Of a stretch of DNA of 33,835 nucleotides, positions 8,604-15,073 are shown in pieces. The number at the start of each line of letters is the position of its first letter. Position 1 is the stretch's first letter. This DNA is from JAHJQQ01 sp032907525. Lineage in GTDB: Bacteria > Pseudomonadota > Gammaproteobacteria > Thiohalobacterales > Thiohalobacteraceae. Both the position numbers and the translations under genes were made by a program. Where the stretch lies: NCBI GenBank assembly GCA_032907525.1, contig JAJJPM010000188.1, forward strand, positions 1 through 33,835. The letters run 5' to 3'. The notes under the pieces were generated by a model. It was not told the DNA's origin and did no database searches. It saw only the letters and a program-made list of their open reading frames with translations.

Positions 8604-9368
8604 ATGTCACTGCAACACAGGATCTGCGACCATCCGCTCTACGTCCATCCGGACGTCGCACGTCTCGCCGAGATCGCCGCCGAGCGCGTGATCGCCATCG
8701 GCGCTGACGCCATGGCGCGGCACGGCGCCTTCCATCTGGCACTCTCCGGCGGCACGACACCGCGGCATCTCTACCGGGCGCTGGCCCAGCCCGAACGACA
8801 GGCGCGGCTGGACTGGGGGCGAGTACACCTGTATTTCGGCGACGAGCGTGCCGTGCCGCCGGACCATCCCGACAGCAATTTCCGCATGGCCCGCGAAACG
8901 CTCATAGACCATGTCCCGACGCCCGCCACACAGGTGCACCGGATGGCCGCCGACCCGGCCCATATCGAGGCGGATGCGCAGGCGTACGCCCGGCTGCTGG
9001 CGACACACCTGCCACAGGACGCCGCCGGGATGCCGGTGTTCGATCTCATCCTGCTCGGTCTCGGAACGGACGGTCACACCTGCTCGCTGTTTCCGGGCAC
9101 GGAGATCCTCGATGACAGGGCGCACAGCGTCGCGGCCGTGCATGCGACGCATCTGGACAGCTGGAGACTGTCGCTGACTTATCCGGTATTGAACGCCGCG
9201 CGCCACCTGCTGTTTCTGGTGGCGGGCGCCGGCAAGGCGGCCATCATGGCGCGCATCTGCGGACCATCCGCAGCGGATGCCGCCCGATTACCGGTGGAAC
9301 GCATCGAACCCGGCGGCGCCGTCGAATGGCATCTGGACCGCGCCGCGGGCGGGAATCTTGCCTCATGA
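8604..9368 (+). CDS. pgl: 6-phosphogluconolactonase, DevB type
   Basis: Hydrolyses 6-phosphogluconolactone to 6-phosphogluconate in the oxidative pentose phosphate pathway. The protein has 254 residues, normal for the family. Recognisable motifs are LALSGGTTPRHLY (N-terminal phosphate-binding loop), VHLYFGDERAVPPDHPDSNF and ILLGLGTDGHTCSLFPGT, all characteristic of the NagB/SugarP-isomerase fold of this enzyme. VTG-like catalytic loops are replaced by LVAGAGKAAIM, as is common in this family. It lies between transaldolase and glucokinase; no glucose-6-phosphate dehydrogenase gene is in the window. Confidence 0.95.
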   Translation: MSLQHRICDHPLYVHPDVARLAEIAAERVIAIGADAMARHGAFHLALSGGTTPRHLYRALAQPERQARLDWGRVHLYFGDERAVPPDHPDSNFRMARETLIDHVPTPATQVHRMAADPAHIEADAQAYARLLATHLPQDAAGMPVFDLILLGLGTDGHTCSLFPGTEILDDRAHSVAAVHATHLDSWRLSLTYPVLNAARHLLFLVAGAGKAAIMARICGPSAADAARLPVERIEPGGAVEWHLDRAAGGNLAS

Positions 9369-9373
9369 AGCCG

Positions 9374-9533
9374 AAAAAAACGCATTTCGTCCACGGAAGC
9401 ACACGGCAGGTGCCGAAACGAAACAGCGTCGTGAACCCCCGGCACGGCACCCGGCGGGTAAAAAGGGCCATAGTGTGAAGCGTATGATCTCGTCAGCGTT
9501 CTTCCGTGTGATTCCGTGGCGGATGCGGTTTTT
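9374..9533. repeat. Inverted repeat with CACGGAA units (type A copy 2), abutting glk
   Basis: The left arm covers about 9374-9407 and the right arm about 9501-9533. Aligned as reverse complements they share an A-run, CGCAT, then CCACGGAA and CACACGG. The core CCACGGAAGCACACGG is identical to copy 1 at 5481-5496. The right arm ends 3 bp before the glk start codon, so the repeat forms the glk leader and leaves no room for a normal ribosome site. The pgl stop codon lies just before the left arm. Confidence 0.8.
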
Positions 9534-9536
9534 GAG

Positions 9537-10547
9537 ATGAAGCCAGCCCTGATCATGGCGGCCGATGTCGGCGGCACGCACACGCGCGTGCAGCTCGCCG
9601 AGATCGCCGACGGCATGCCCCGCACCGTCCACGAGCGGCACTACGTCAGCGCCGCCCATCCGGATCTGACGTCGATTCTCCGGGACTTTCTGGACGCGAC
9701 CGGGCAGCGTCCCCGACGCGCCTGCATCGCCGTGGCCGGTCCGGTCAGCCGTCACTCAGGGGGCCAGAGCGCACGGGTCACCAACCTCCCCTGGACCCTC
9801 GACAGCCGCGTGCTCGCCGCGCACCTGGGCATGGACGCCCTGCTGATCATCAACGATTTCGAGGCGGTCGGACACGGCATCGCCGCCCTGCGGGCCGAGG
9901 ATCTGATCACCCTGCAGGCTGGCGACCCCCAGCCGGGCGCGCTGCGCGCCGTGCTGGGCGCGGGCACCGGTCTCGGCCAGGCCCTGCTGATGCCGTGCGC
10001 CGGCGGCTATGACGTCATCGCGACCGAGGGCGGCCATGTCGATTTCGCCCCGCAGACCGATTTGCAATCGGCCCTGCTGCGCGATCTTCAGGCACGCCAC
10101 GGCCATGTCTCCTATGAGCGCCTGGTGTCGGGGGCCGGCCTGGTGCACATTCATGAGTTCCTGCATCGGGATCGTACCGGCTCGACCGCTCCGGTGCCCC
10201 CGGGCGACCCCGCCGCGGCGGTGAGCCGGGCAGCCCTGGCCGGCACGGACCCCATCGCCGTCGAGGCATTGCGGGAGTTCGTGCTCATCTACGGCGCACA
10301 GGCGGGCAACCTCGCGCTCGCCTGCCTGCCGTTCGGCGGCCTGTTCGTCGCAGGCGGCATCGCACCGAAGATCCTGCCGGCCCTGCAGAACGGCGAGTTC
10401 ATGCGGGCCTTTCTCGCAAAGGGGCGCATGGAACCGCTGCTGAGGCGCATACCGGTGCACGTCGTCGCACACCCTGCGCCGGGGCTGCTGGGCGCCGCGC
10501 TGTGCGCCGCGCGTCCGGTATCGGACCAGATTGCGCGGGGGGCCTGA
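9537..10547 (+). CDS. glk: Glucokinase, ROK-unrelated Glk family
   Basis: Phosphorylates glucose with ATP to glucose 6-phosphate, feeding the pentose phosphate genes just upstream. From ATG 9537 the protein has 336 residues and starts MKPALIMAADVGGTHTR, where ADVGGTHTR is the ATP-phosphate loop. Further family motifs are IAVAGPVS, TNLPW, INDFEAVGHGIAAL (sugar-binding Asn-Asp), LGAGTGLG (second phosphate loop), EGGHVDFAP and FVAGGIAPKI (adenosine motif). Met at base 9555 is an alternative start. No clear ribosome site precedes either, because the repeat arm ends at 9533. The gene may be translated by read-through from pgl or from a leaderless transcript. Confidence 0.93.
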   Translation: MKPALIMAADVGGTHTRVQLAEIADGMPRTVHERHYVSAAHPDLTSILRDFLDATGQRPRRACIAVAGPVSRHSGGQSARVTNLPWTLDSRVLAAHLGMDALLIINDFEAVGHGIAALRAEDLITLQAGDPQPGALRAVLGAGTGLGQALLMPCAGGYDVIATEGGHVDFAPQTDLQSALLRDLQARHGHVSYERLVSGAGLVHIHEFLHRDRTGSTAPVPPGDPAAAVSRAALAGTDPIAVEALREFVLIYGAQAGNLALACLPFGGLFVAGGIAPKILPALQNGEFMRAFLAKGRMEPLLRRIPVHVVAHPAPGLLGAALCAARPVSDQIARGA

Positions 10548-10553
10548 GGAATT

Positions 10554-10583
10554 TTGAAACCGCGACCGTTCCCGGCGTATCCT
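10554..10583 (+). promoter_or_regulatory. Sigma-70-like promoter of apaG-apaH
   Basis: A -35 TTGAAA (10554-10559, five of six) and a -10 TATCCT (10578-10583, four of six) are separated by 18 bp and lie 33 bp before the apaG start. This fits apaG-apaH being cut off from the rsmA operon and needing its own promoter. Confidence 0.5.
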
Positions 10584-10615
10584 AGCCGCCCCTCAAGTCG
10601 ATCAGCAGGTGCGTG

Positions 10616-10999
10616 ATGGGCCAATCGCCGAACTACGCCGTTGAAGTCAGCGTGGAGTCGATGTACGTGGAGGCGCAGTCCGTCCCCGAGAGCCAGCGCT
10701 ACGTATTCGCCTATACGGTGACCATCCGCAACACCGGCGACGTCCCCGCGAAGCTGCTGAGCCGCCATTGGATCATCACCGACAGCAACGGCAAGATCCA
10801 GGAGGTACGCGGCGAAGGCGTGGTGGGCGAACAGCCCCACCTGCGGCCGGGCGAATCCTTCCAGTACACGAGCGGCACCGTGATCGAAACCGCGGTCGGC
10901 TCCATGCGTGGCAGCTATCAGATGATCGCCGACGATGGCGTGGAGTTCGACGCCGAGATCCCGGCGTTCACCCTGTCGGTGCCGCGCGTGCTGCACTGA
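10616..10999 (+). CDS. apaG: ApaG, ApaG/DUF525 domain protein
   Basis: ApaG is a small immunoglobulin-like beta-sandwich protein. Its role is not settled in general, though it has been linked to diadenosine-polyphosphate or RNA-end metabolism together with ApaH. The ATG at 10616 follows AGG at 10607-10609 with a good spacing; GTG 10613 is directly before it and in frame. The protein has 127 residues. It shows the typical ESMYVEAQS, YVFAYTVTIRNTG, LLSRHWIITD, EVRGEGVVGEQPHLRPGE and MRGSYQM motifs, the last two being the most diagnostic. apaH starts 9 bp after the stop. Confidence 0.96.
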   Translation: MGQSPNYAVEVSVESMYVEAQSVPESQRYVFAYTVTIRNTGDVPAKLLSRHWIITDSNGKIQEVRGEGVVGEQPHLRPGESFQYTSGTVIETAVGSMRGSYQMIADDGVEFDAEIPAFTLSVPRVLH

Positions 11000-11008
11000 C
11001 GCCGCCCC

Positions 11009-11842
11009 ATGGCTGTCTACGCCATCGGCGACGTCCAGGGTTGCTTCCACGAACTGGACCGTCTCCTGACCAAGCTGCGTTTCGACCCCGCCTCGGATCG
11101 GCTGTGGTTCGCCGGCGATCTCGTCAACCGCGGCCCTCAGTCGCTGGAAACCCTGCGCTTCGTGCGCAGCCTCGGCGCGTCTGCAATCACCGTCCTGGGC
11201 AATCACGATCTGCACCTGCTCGCCGCCGCCTGCGATCCAGCGCGTGTCAGGCCGAAAGACACTCTGCATCCCGTCCTGGACGCACCCGATCGTGCGGAAC
11301 TGCTCGACTGGTTGCGCAGGCAGCCTCTGCTGCACCACGATGCGGCACTGGGCTACACCCTGATCCATGCCGGGCTGCCACCGCAGTGGGATCTGGAGCT
11401 GGCGCAGGCCTGCGCCCGGGAGGTCGAAACGGTATTGAGGGGGGACGGCTACGCGGATTATTTCGCGCACATGTACGGCAACGAACCCGACCTGTGGGCG
11501 GACGATCTGCGGGGCTGGGAACGCCTGCGGTTCATCACCAACTGCTTCACGCGGCTGCGCTATTGCGATACGGACGGACGGCTGGGACTCGCCTTCAAAG
11601 GTGCGCCCGGCAGCCAGCCGGCAGGTTACCGGCCGTGGTTCGAAATCCCGCAGCGGCGCAGCCGGCCGCTCAGGATCGTCTTCGGACACTGGTCGACCCT
11701 CGGCGATCGCGACGATCCCGGGATCTTCCCGTTGGACAGCGGCTGCCTATGGGGCGGACAGCTCACCGCATTGCGCCTGGACGGCGCGCCGCACCGGACC
11801 CGCATTCCCTGTCCCGGCGCCCGCGTTCCAGAACACGACTGA
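11009..11842 (+). CDS. apaH: Bis(5'-nucleosyl)-tetraphosphatase (symmetrical) ApaH
   Basis: Cleaves Ap4A symmetrically to two ADP; some homologues also remove Np4 caps from RNA. The 277-residue protein belongs to the calcineurin-like metallophosphatase fold. The metal-binding motifs are visible: GDVQGC (7-12), FAGDLVNRGPQSLE, LGNHDLHLL, HAGLPPQW and the distal FGHWSTLG. In the enterobacterial arrangement folA follows; here about 7 kb of accessory sequence intervenes and folA is on the other strand. Its 3' end faces a minus-strand gene across a strong hairpin. Confidence 0.96.
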   Translation: MAVYAIGDVQGCFHELDRLLTKLRFDPASDRLWFAGDLVNRGPQSLETLRFVRSLGASAITVLGNHDLHLLAAACDPARVRPKDTLHPVLDAPDRAELLDWLRRQPLLHHDAALGYTLIHAGLPPQWDLELAQACAREVETVLRGDGYADYFAHMYGNEPDLWADDLRGWERLRFITNCFTRLRYCDTDGRLGLAFKGAPGSQPAGYRPWFEIPQRRSRPLRIVFGHWSTLGDRDDPGIFPLDSGCLWGGQLTALRLDGAPHRTRIPCPGARVPEHD

Positions 11843-11847
11843 AGACA

Positions 11848-11874
11848 CCGGACGCCGCGCCCCGCGGCGTCCGG
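11848..11874. terminator. Strong GC hairpin between convergent genes, probably bidirectional
   Basis: A perfect 12-bp stem (CCGGACGCCGCG paired with CGCGGCGTCCGG) closes on a 3-nt loop, 6 bp after the apaH stop and before the end of the convergent gene. There is no T-tract on either side, so an intrinsic terminator in the strict sense is unproven. Confidence 0.6.
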
Positions 11875-11907
11875 CACGATCACTCGCTCCCCGGTCCGGG
11901 CTGTCGA

Positions 11908-12294
11908 TCAGTCGCCGCCAAACGGCCACCACCAGCGCTTGCGGGTCTGCTCGCCCGCGCCCTGCCCCTGGTCGTCATCGCGGTGCTCGCGGACCCGGTC
12001 CTGATCCCGGTCCTGGTCGCGGTCACGATCACCGTCGGCATCGCGGTCGCCCTTCTGCTTTTCCTTCGCCTTCTCCTTGTAGGCGCCCTCACCCGAGCCA
12101 TCGCGGGCCCGGTCGCGCATCTGCTCGCGTTCCTCGTAGCGTTCCTGGGCCTGCTCGGTCACCTCGCGGGCACGTTCCAGCCCCTGACCCTGACCCTGGG
12201 CGCCACCCGGACCGGCGGCCGTGGCCACCAGCGGTACGGCAACCACAAGCGCGGCGGCCGCTACCGCAACACGATTGAAAGCTCCGCGTCGCAT
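11908..12294 (-). CDS. Exported, highly charged low-complexity protein
   Basis: A 128-residue protein of unknown function. The ribosome site AAGGAGA lies 7 bp before the ATG on the minus strand. A clean signal peptide (MRRGAFNRVAVAAAALVVAV...) ends near VATAAG. The mature part is Gly/Gln-rich at first, then a Glu/Arg/Lys-rich probable helix (residues about 38-80), then a run of Asp-Arg dipeptides (DRDADGDRDRDQDRDQDR), and it ends with the aromatic WWWPFGGD. There are no cysteines. The Asp-rich region could bind cations, which would fit nearby metal-handling genes, but that is speculation. The promoter is not evident in the 230 bp upstream. Confidence 0.7.
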   Translation of the reverse strand: MRRGAFNRVAVAAAALVVAVPLVATAAGPGGAQGQGQGLERAREVTEQAQERYEEREQMRDRARDGSGEGAYKEKAKEKQKGDRDADGDRDRDQDRDQDRVREHRDDDQGQGAGEQTRKRWWWPFGGD

Positions 12295-12526
12295 GTCTGT
12301 TTCTCCTTGTCTAGTGTCACATCCGAAATCATGTCTGTTGTTGTCGATCAGTATGCGCCAGCGACCTGAATCCGCGCTGAACGCTGCCAGGGTGGGTCAC
12401 AGTCTGATTCTAGAACCTTTTCGGGGTACGCGGCGCGAGGGCGCGCACAGCGGTGCTGGGACCCGAGGCGCCATCCGGGCGCCCGTGCGCACTGCCAGCA
12501 TATATGCGGCCGGTGAGTGATGCGGC

Positions 12527-12928
12527 TCAGAACAGCCAGGTCTGGCTCCCAACCCCGTCGGCCAGGAATTTCGCGAGATCCATGGGCTCGCCGAGAAACG
12601 GCTCCAGCATCTCGCGGCTCATCCCGAGCATCTCCATCGCCATCATACAGGGATGGATGCGGGCGTCACCAACCTCCACCGCCTGCGCGAAGAGCTGCTT
12701 GAACGGCGGCGCATGCTTGCGCTCAAGCAGTTGGCCGGCCATCCCTTCGGCCGGAGGGATGGCGGACGCGGTCCTGAGAAAGAACGGCAATGCATTCATC
12801 GACACGAACACGACCACCTCGCTCCCGTTCACTGCAGCCACCGAGGCCACCATGGCAGCCATCTGCAGTCGTTCGCGCGTATCGGAGATCACCACCATGC
12901 GCATGCTTCCCGTCGCCACACCGTCCAT
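12527..12928 (-). CDS. DsrE/DsrF-family protein
   Basis: DsrE-fold proteins carry persulfide sulfur or act as small redox proteins, often in sulfur oxidisers. The 133-residue form contains MVVISDTRERLQMAAMVASV and a following beta-strand (SEVVVFVSMNALPFF), typical of the fold's first half. A conserved-position cysteine, C94, lies in IHPCMMAMEML, where TusD/DsrE-type proteins carry the sulfur-accepting Cys. The C-terminus (DLAKFLADG) fits. In-frame ATGs at 12904 and 12898 are alternatives; 12898 has GGGAAG 7 bp upstream and gives a start closer to other family members. A sigma-54 promoter match on the same strand lies at 13015-13030, so the leader would be about 75 nt. It is divergent from the beta-carbonic anhydrase gene. 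Confidence 0.85.
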   Translation of the reverse strand: MDGVATGSMRMVVISDTRERLQMAAMVASVAAVNGSEVVVFVSMNALPFFLRTASAIPPAEGMAGQLLERKHAPPFKQLFAQAVEVGDARIHPCMMAMEMLGMSREMLEPFLGEPMDLAKFLADGVGSQTWLF

Positions 12929-13014
12929 CTCTGCGCCCCACTCGGGAATCGGGTGCCGCCGTGTTCAAGGATGTGCGTGCGGCGAGGTCCATGAACAAGC
13001 GGCCGATGCCGTCC

Positions 13015-13030
13015 AGCAGGCTTCGTGCCA
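13015..13030 (-). promoter_or_regulatory. Sigma-54 (-24/-12) promoter of the DsrE-family gene
   Basis: On the minus strand the sequence reads TGGCACGAAGCCTGCT. The sigma-54 consensus is TGGCACG-N4-TTGCW, so the only mismatch is C for the first T of the -12 element, and the GG-N10-GC core is exact. The expected transcription start is near 13004, upstream of every candidate DsrE start codon. Confidence 0.65.
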
Positions 13031-13411
13031 GGCTCAGCGCCATCGGGAAAACAGCGGCCTGCGCGTTCTCCGTCGCGGCGGTGGCGAAGCATCACTTCAG
13101 AGGTTCCGCCGGACCGCTACCGTATTCGCTGTCCGACCGGGAGTTCCTGGCCGCACGCATAATTCACGCGGCGAACCGTAAATTCCCGGTACCGGCGGCC
13201 GGTGGATGGCCGCGCAGGGGCGACGTGCGGCGACTCGCGATCGATCGGCGCCGCGAAGCTCCGCTTCCCTCACGGAATATCCGCGTCTCACCGTGTTTGT
13301 CCACGCCGCACGGCAACTTGACGACGGCACCGCGCCGAACCTGCGCAGCGGCCCTGCGCGGGCGCGACGCGCCGGCATCGCAAGTCCCGCACATCTAAAG
13401 AGATCCGGTAG
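13031..13411. other. Divergent regulatory region between two sigma-54 promoters
   Basis: No gene is supported in these 381 bp. They lie exactly between two back-to-back sigma-54 promoter matches, the normal place for enhancer sites of a sigma-54 activator. One candidate motif, TGTCCGACCGG (13130-13140), recurs with one change as TGTCGGACCGG upstream of the activator gene (16559-16569) and contains the small palindrome GTC-N-GAC. Two copies in GC-rich DNA are weak evidence. Confidence 0.4.
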
Positions 13412-13427
13412 TGGCACGGCAAGTGCA
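13412..13427 (+). promoter_or_regulatory. Sigma-54 (-24/-12) promoter of the beta-carbonic anhydrase gene
   Basis: TGGCACGGCAAGTGCA matches TGGCACG-N4-TTGCW with one mismatch (G for the first T of the -12 element) and an exact GG-N10-GC core. The predicted start site near 13438 gives a leader of about 60 nt before ATG 13497. Confidence 0.65.
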
Positions 13428-13496
13428 ATTGTGCGAATGGAAGCATTACGCCTCTCGCAGCTTCCTCCACAGCCCACCCCTCTTTGGAGACACACG

Positions 13497-14153
13497 ATGA
13501 CCACGTTGAAAGAGCAACTCGAGAAATCCGTCCAGGAGCGCGAGCGATGGGAAATCCGGCGCCAATACGGCGCGGAAGGACCCAACATGCGCCGGCTATG
13601 GGTATTGGCATGCATGGATGAACGGCTTCCGGTCGACGAGGCACTCGGCATCCGCGCCGACGGGCCGGTGGGCGGCGGCGACGCCCATCTCTTCCGAAAC
13701 GCCGGCGGCATCGTCACCGACGATGCGGTGCGCTCGGCGATGCTGACGATCAATTTCTTCGGCACGAAGGAGATCGTCGTCCTGCAGCATACGGGCTGCG
13801 GCATGCTGTCCGCCAACGGCAACGATCTCGAAAAGGCGCTGCGCCAGAAGGGCATCGACGTCGACAACGTCGTGCTCGATCCGACCCTCCCGGAGCAGAA
13901 GCTGGACAAGGGCGCGTTCGCGAAATGGATCGGAATGATGGATGACGTCGACGTGACATGCATGCGCACCGTCGAAGCATTCCGGAACCATCCTCTCATC
14001 CCCAAGGACATCACCATCAGCGGGTGGATCTGGGAAACCGAGTTCCGACGCCTCCGGGCGCCGAATGCGAAGGCCCCCAACCGCTCGGTAACGCAGGCGA
14101 CCGCCGAGTCCATGAAAGTGAAAGGACGGCAGCCGGCGCGGTGGTCGGCATAG
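13497..14153 (+). CDS. Beta-class carbonic anhydrase-like enzyme, Rv1284/CS2-hydrolase-like clade
   Basis: A 218-residue zinc enzyme. GGAGA (13485-13489) precedes ATG 13497. All zinc and active-site residues of beta-CAs are present: C39, D41 and R43 in CMDERL, and H98 and C101 in QHTGCGM. HLFRNAGG (64-71) and the segment VTDDAVRSAM are typical. The C-terminal part (VEAFRNHPLIPKDITISGWIW) resembles the end of mycobacterial Rv1284, a member of the small clade D that also contains CS2 hydrolase and COS hydrolase. Relative to Rv1284 there is a short extra loop (about residues 54-62, Gly-rich) before HLFRN. Ordinary CO2 hydration is possible, but COS or CS2 hydrolysis should be considered given the DsrE neighbour. 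An FmdB gene follows after 81 bp. Confidence 0.9.
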   Translation: MTTLKEQLEKSVQERERWEIRRQYGAEGPNMRRLWVLACMDERLPVDEALGIRADGPVGGGDAHLFRNAGGIVTDDAVRSAMLTINFFGTKEIVVLQHTGCGMLSANGNDLEKALRQKGIDVDNVVLDPTLPEQKLDKGAFAKWIGMMDDVDVTCMRTVEAFRNHPLIPKDITISGWIWETEFRRLRAPNAKAPNRSVTQATAESMKVKGRQPARWSA

Positions 14154-14234
14154 TGACGCGGCGGGATCACCGCCCGCGACCGGGGTACCGCGATACGGCA
14201 CCCCGGCGCGCCCGAGAGACCAGGTGCCCGAACC

Positions 14235-14450
14235 ATGCCGACATACGACTACCGCTGTACCGCCTGCGCCGCCGTCTTCGAGGTCGTGCAGCCCATCTCG
14301 GCGCCGCATCCGGACTGTCCGCGCTGCGCCGCACCGGCCCGCCGGGTGATCCTGCGTGCGCCGGTGATGCACGGCACCGCTGCGTCAGGGAGGGAAGCGG
14401 CCGCCCGCTCGCTGCCCGAATGCGGCAGAGGATGCCGGTGCTGCCCTTGA
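14235..14450 (+). CDS. FmdB-family zinc-ribbon protein
   Basis: A 71-residue protein that starts MPTYDYRCTACAAVFE, the hallmark of the FmdB/CxxC-CxxC zinc ribbon family, with the second pair in CPRCAAPARRVILRAP. The four Cys of the ribbon are C8, C11 and the CPRC pair near residues 28-31. The tail ends CGRGCRCCP, with four further cysteines, which may be another metal site and is more cysteine-rich than usual. The function is unproven; members are often thought to be regulatory or small metal-binding proteins. Spacing suggests cotranscription with the beta-carbonic anhydrase and the MerC-type gene. Confidence 0.88.
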   Translation: MPTYDYRCTACAAVFEVVQPISAPHPDCPRCAAPARRVILRAPVMHGTAASGREAAARSLPECGRGCRCCP

Positions 14451-14522
14451 GAGACGGATCCCTTGACTGAACCATATCCGATCGTTTCGGTACCCCTGAA
14501 GGAACACGAGGAGCCGCCCGCC

Positions 14523-14936
14523 ATGACATCCGCAATCCGCAACCCGGGGCTCGACGCGACCTGGGACCGCGTGGGCATGACCGCGTCGACGCTGTGCGTC
14601 GCCCATTGCGTCGCGAGCCCGTTCCTGGCCGTGGCCCTGCCGGTCATCGCCGCCACCGAGGGCGCCACTCACCGCGTCCTGGCCCTGGCGATACTGTCGT
14701 TCGCGCTTCTCGCGTTCGTGCCCGGCTACAGGCTGCACCGACGCCGGCAGGTGTTGGCGCTGGGCATGGCCGGCGTCGTACTGATATGGATGCCGGCCCT
14801 GCTGCCCGGCTTTCCATCCGTGGAATCCCTGGAGGCGGCGGCGACCATAGCCGGCGGTACCGCGATGGTGGTCGCACATCTGCTCAACCTCCATTACTGC
14901 CGGACCTGCCGGGTGTGCGCACGGCACGCGCGGTGA
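14523..14936 (+). CDS. MerC-domain inner-membrane protein
   Basis: The start ATG 14523 follows GAGGAG (14508-14513); a TTG at 14463 in the same frame is less likely. The 137-residue protein has about four membrane helices (roughly 21-44, 50-70, 78-98 and 103-124). The first contains CVAHC (C25, C29) followed by a Pro, as in MerC-type proteins that move soft metal ions. A second cluster, YCRTCRVC (C126, C129, C132), lies at the C-terminus. Such domains occur in mercury operons and also in metal-homeostasis loci without other mer genes; no merA, merR or merT is here. The stop codon overlaps a GTG of the next frame, suggesting coupling to the outer-membrane barrel gene. Confidence 0.85.
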   Translation: MTSAIRNPGLDATWDRVGMTASTLCVAHCVASPFLAVALPVIAATEGATHRVLALAILSFALLAFVPGYRLHRRRQVLALGMAGVVLIWMPALLPGFPSVESLEAAATIAGGTAMVVAHLLNLHYCRTCRVCARHAR

Positions 14937-15073
14937 ACACGCCTGCCGGAAGGCACGCGCGTCCTTCGGCGAGGCCGCCCCGGGAGACAGCCACCGATGC
15001 GTCGCGCCCGTCCCTGCGGGCGGCATCGGAAATACCGGCGTGCTGCCGCATCGCCGGCTGCCCCGAAGCGCGC

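Noticed and set aside
12723..13043. A minus-strand frame starting MALSLARSLLDGIGRLF upstream of the DsrE gene
   Set aside because: Its beginning looks protein-like, so a frameshifted N-terminus of DsrE was considered. But its ATG lies upstream of the start site predicted from the sigma-54 promoter, it runs out of frame through DsrE, and the DsrE frame alone has the normal length.
14523..14936. A mercury-resistance (mer) operon
   Set aside because: Only a MerC-type domain is present; merA, merT, merP and merR are absent.
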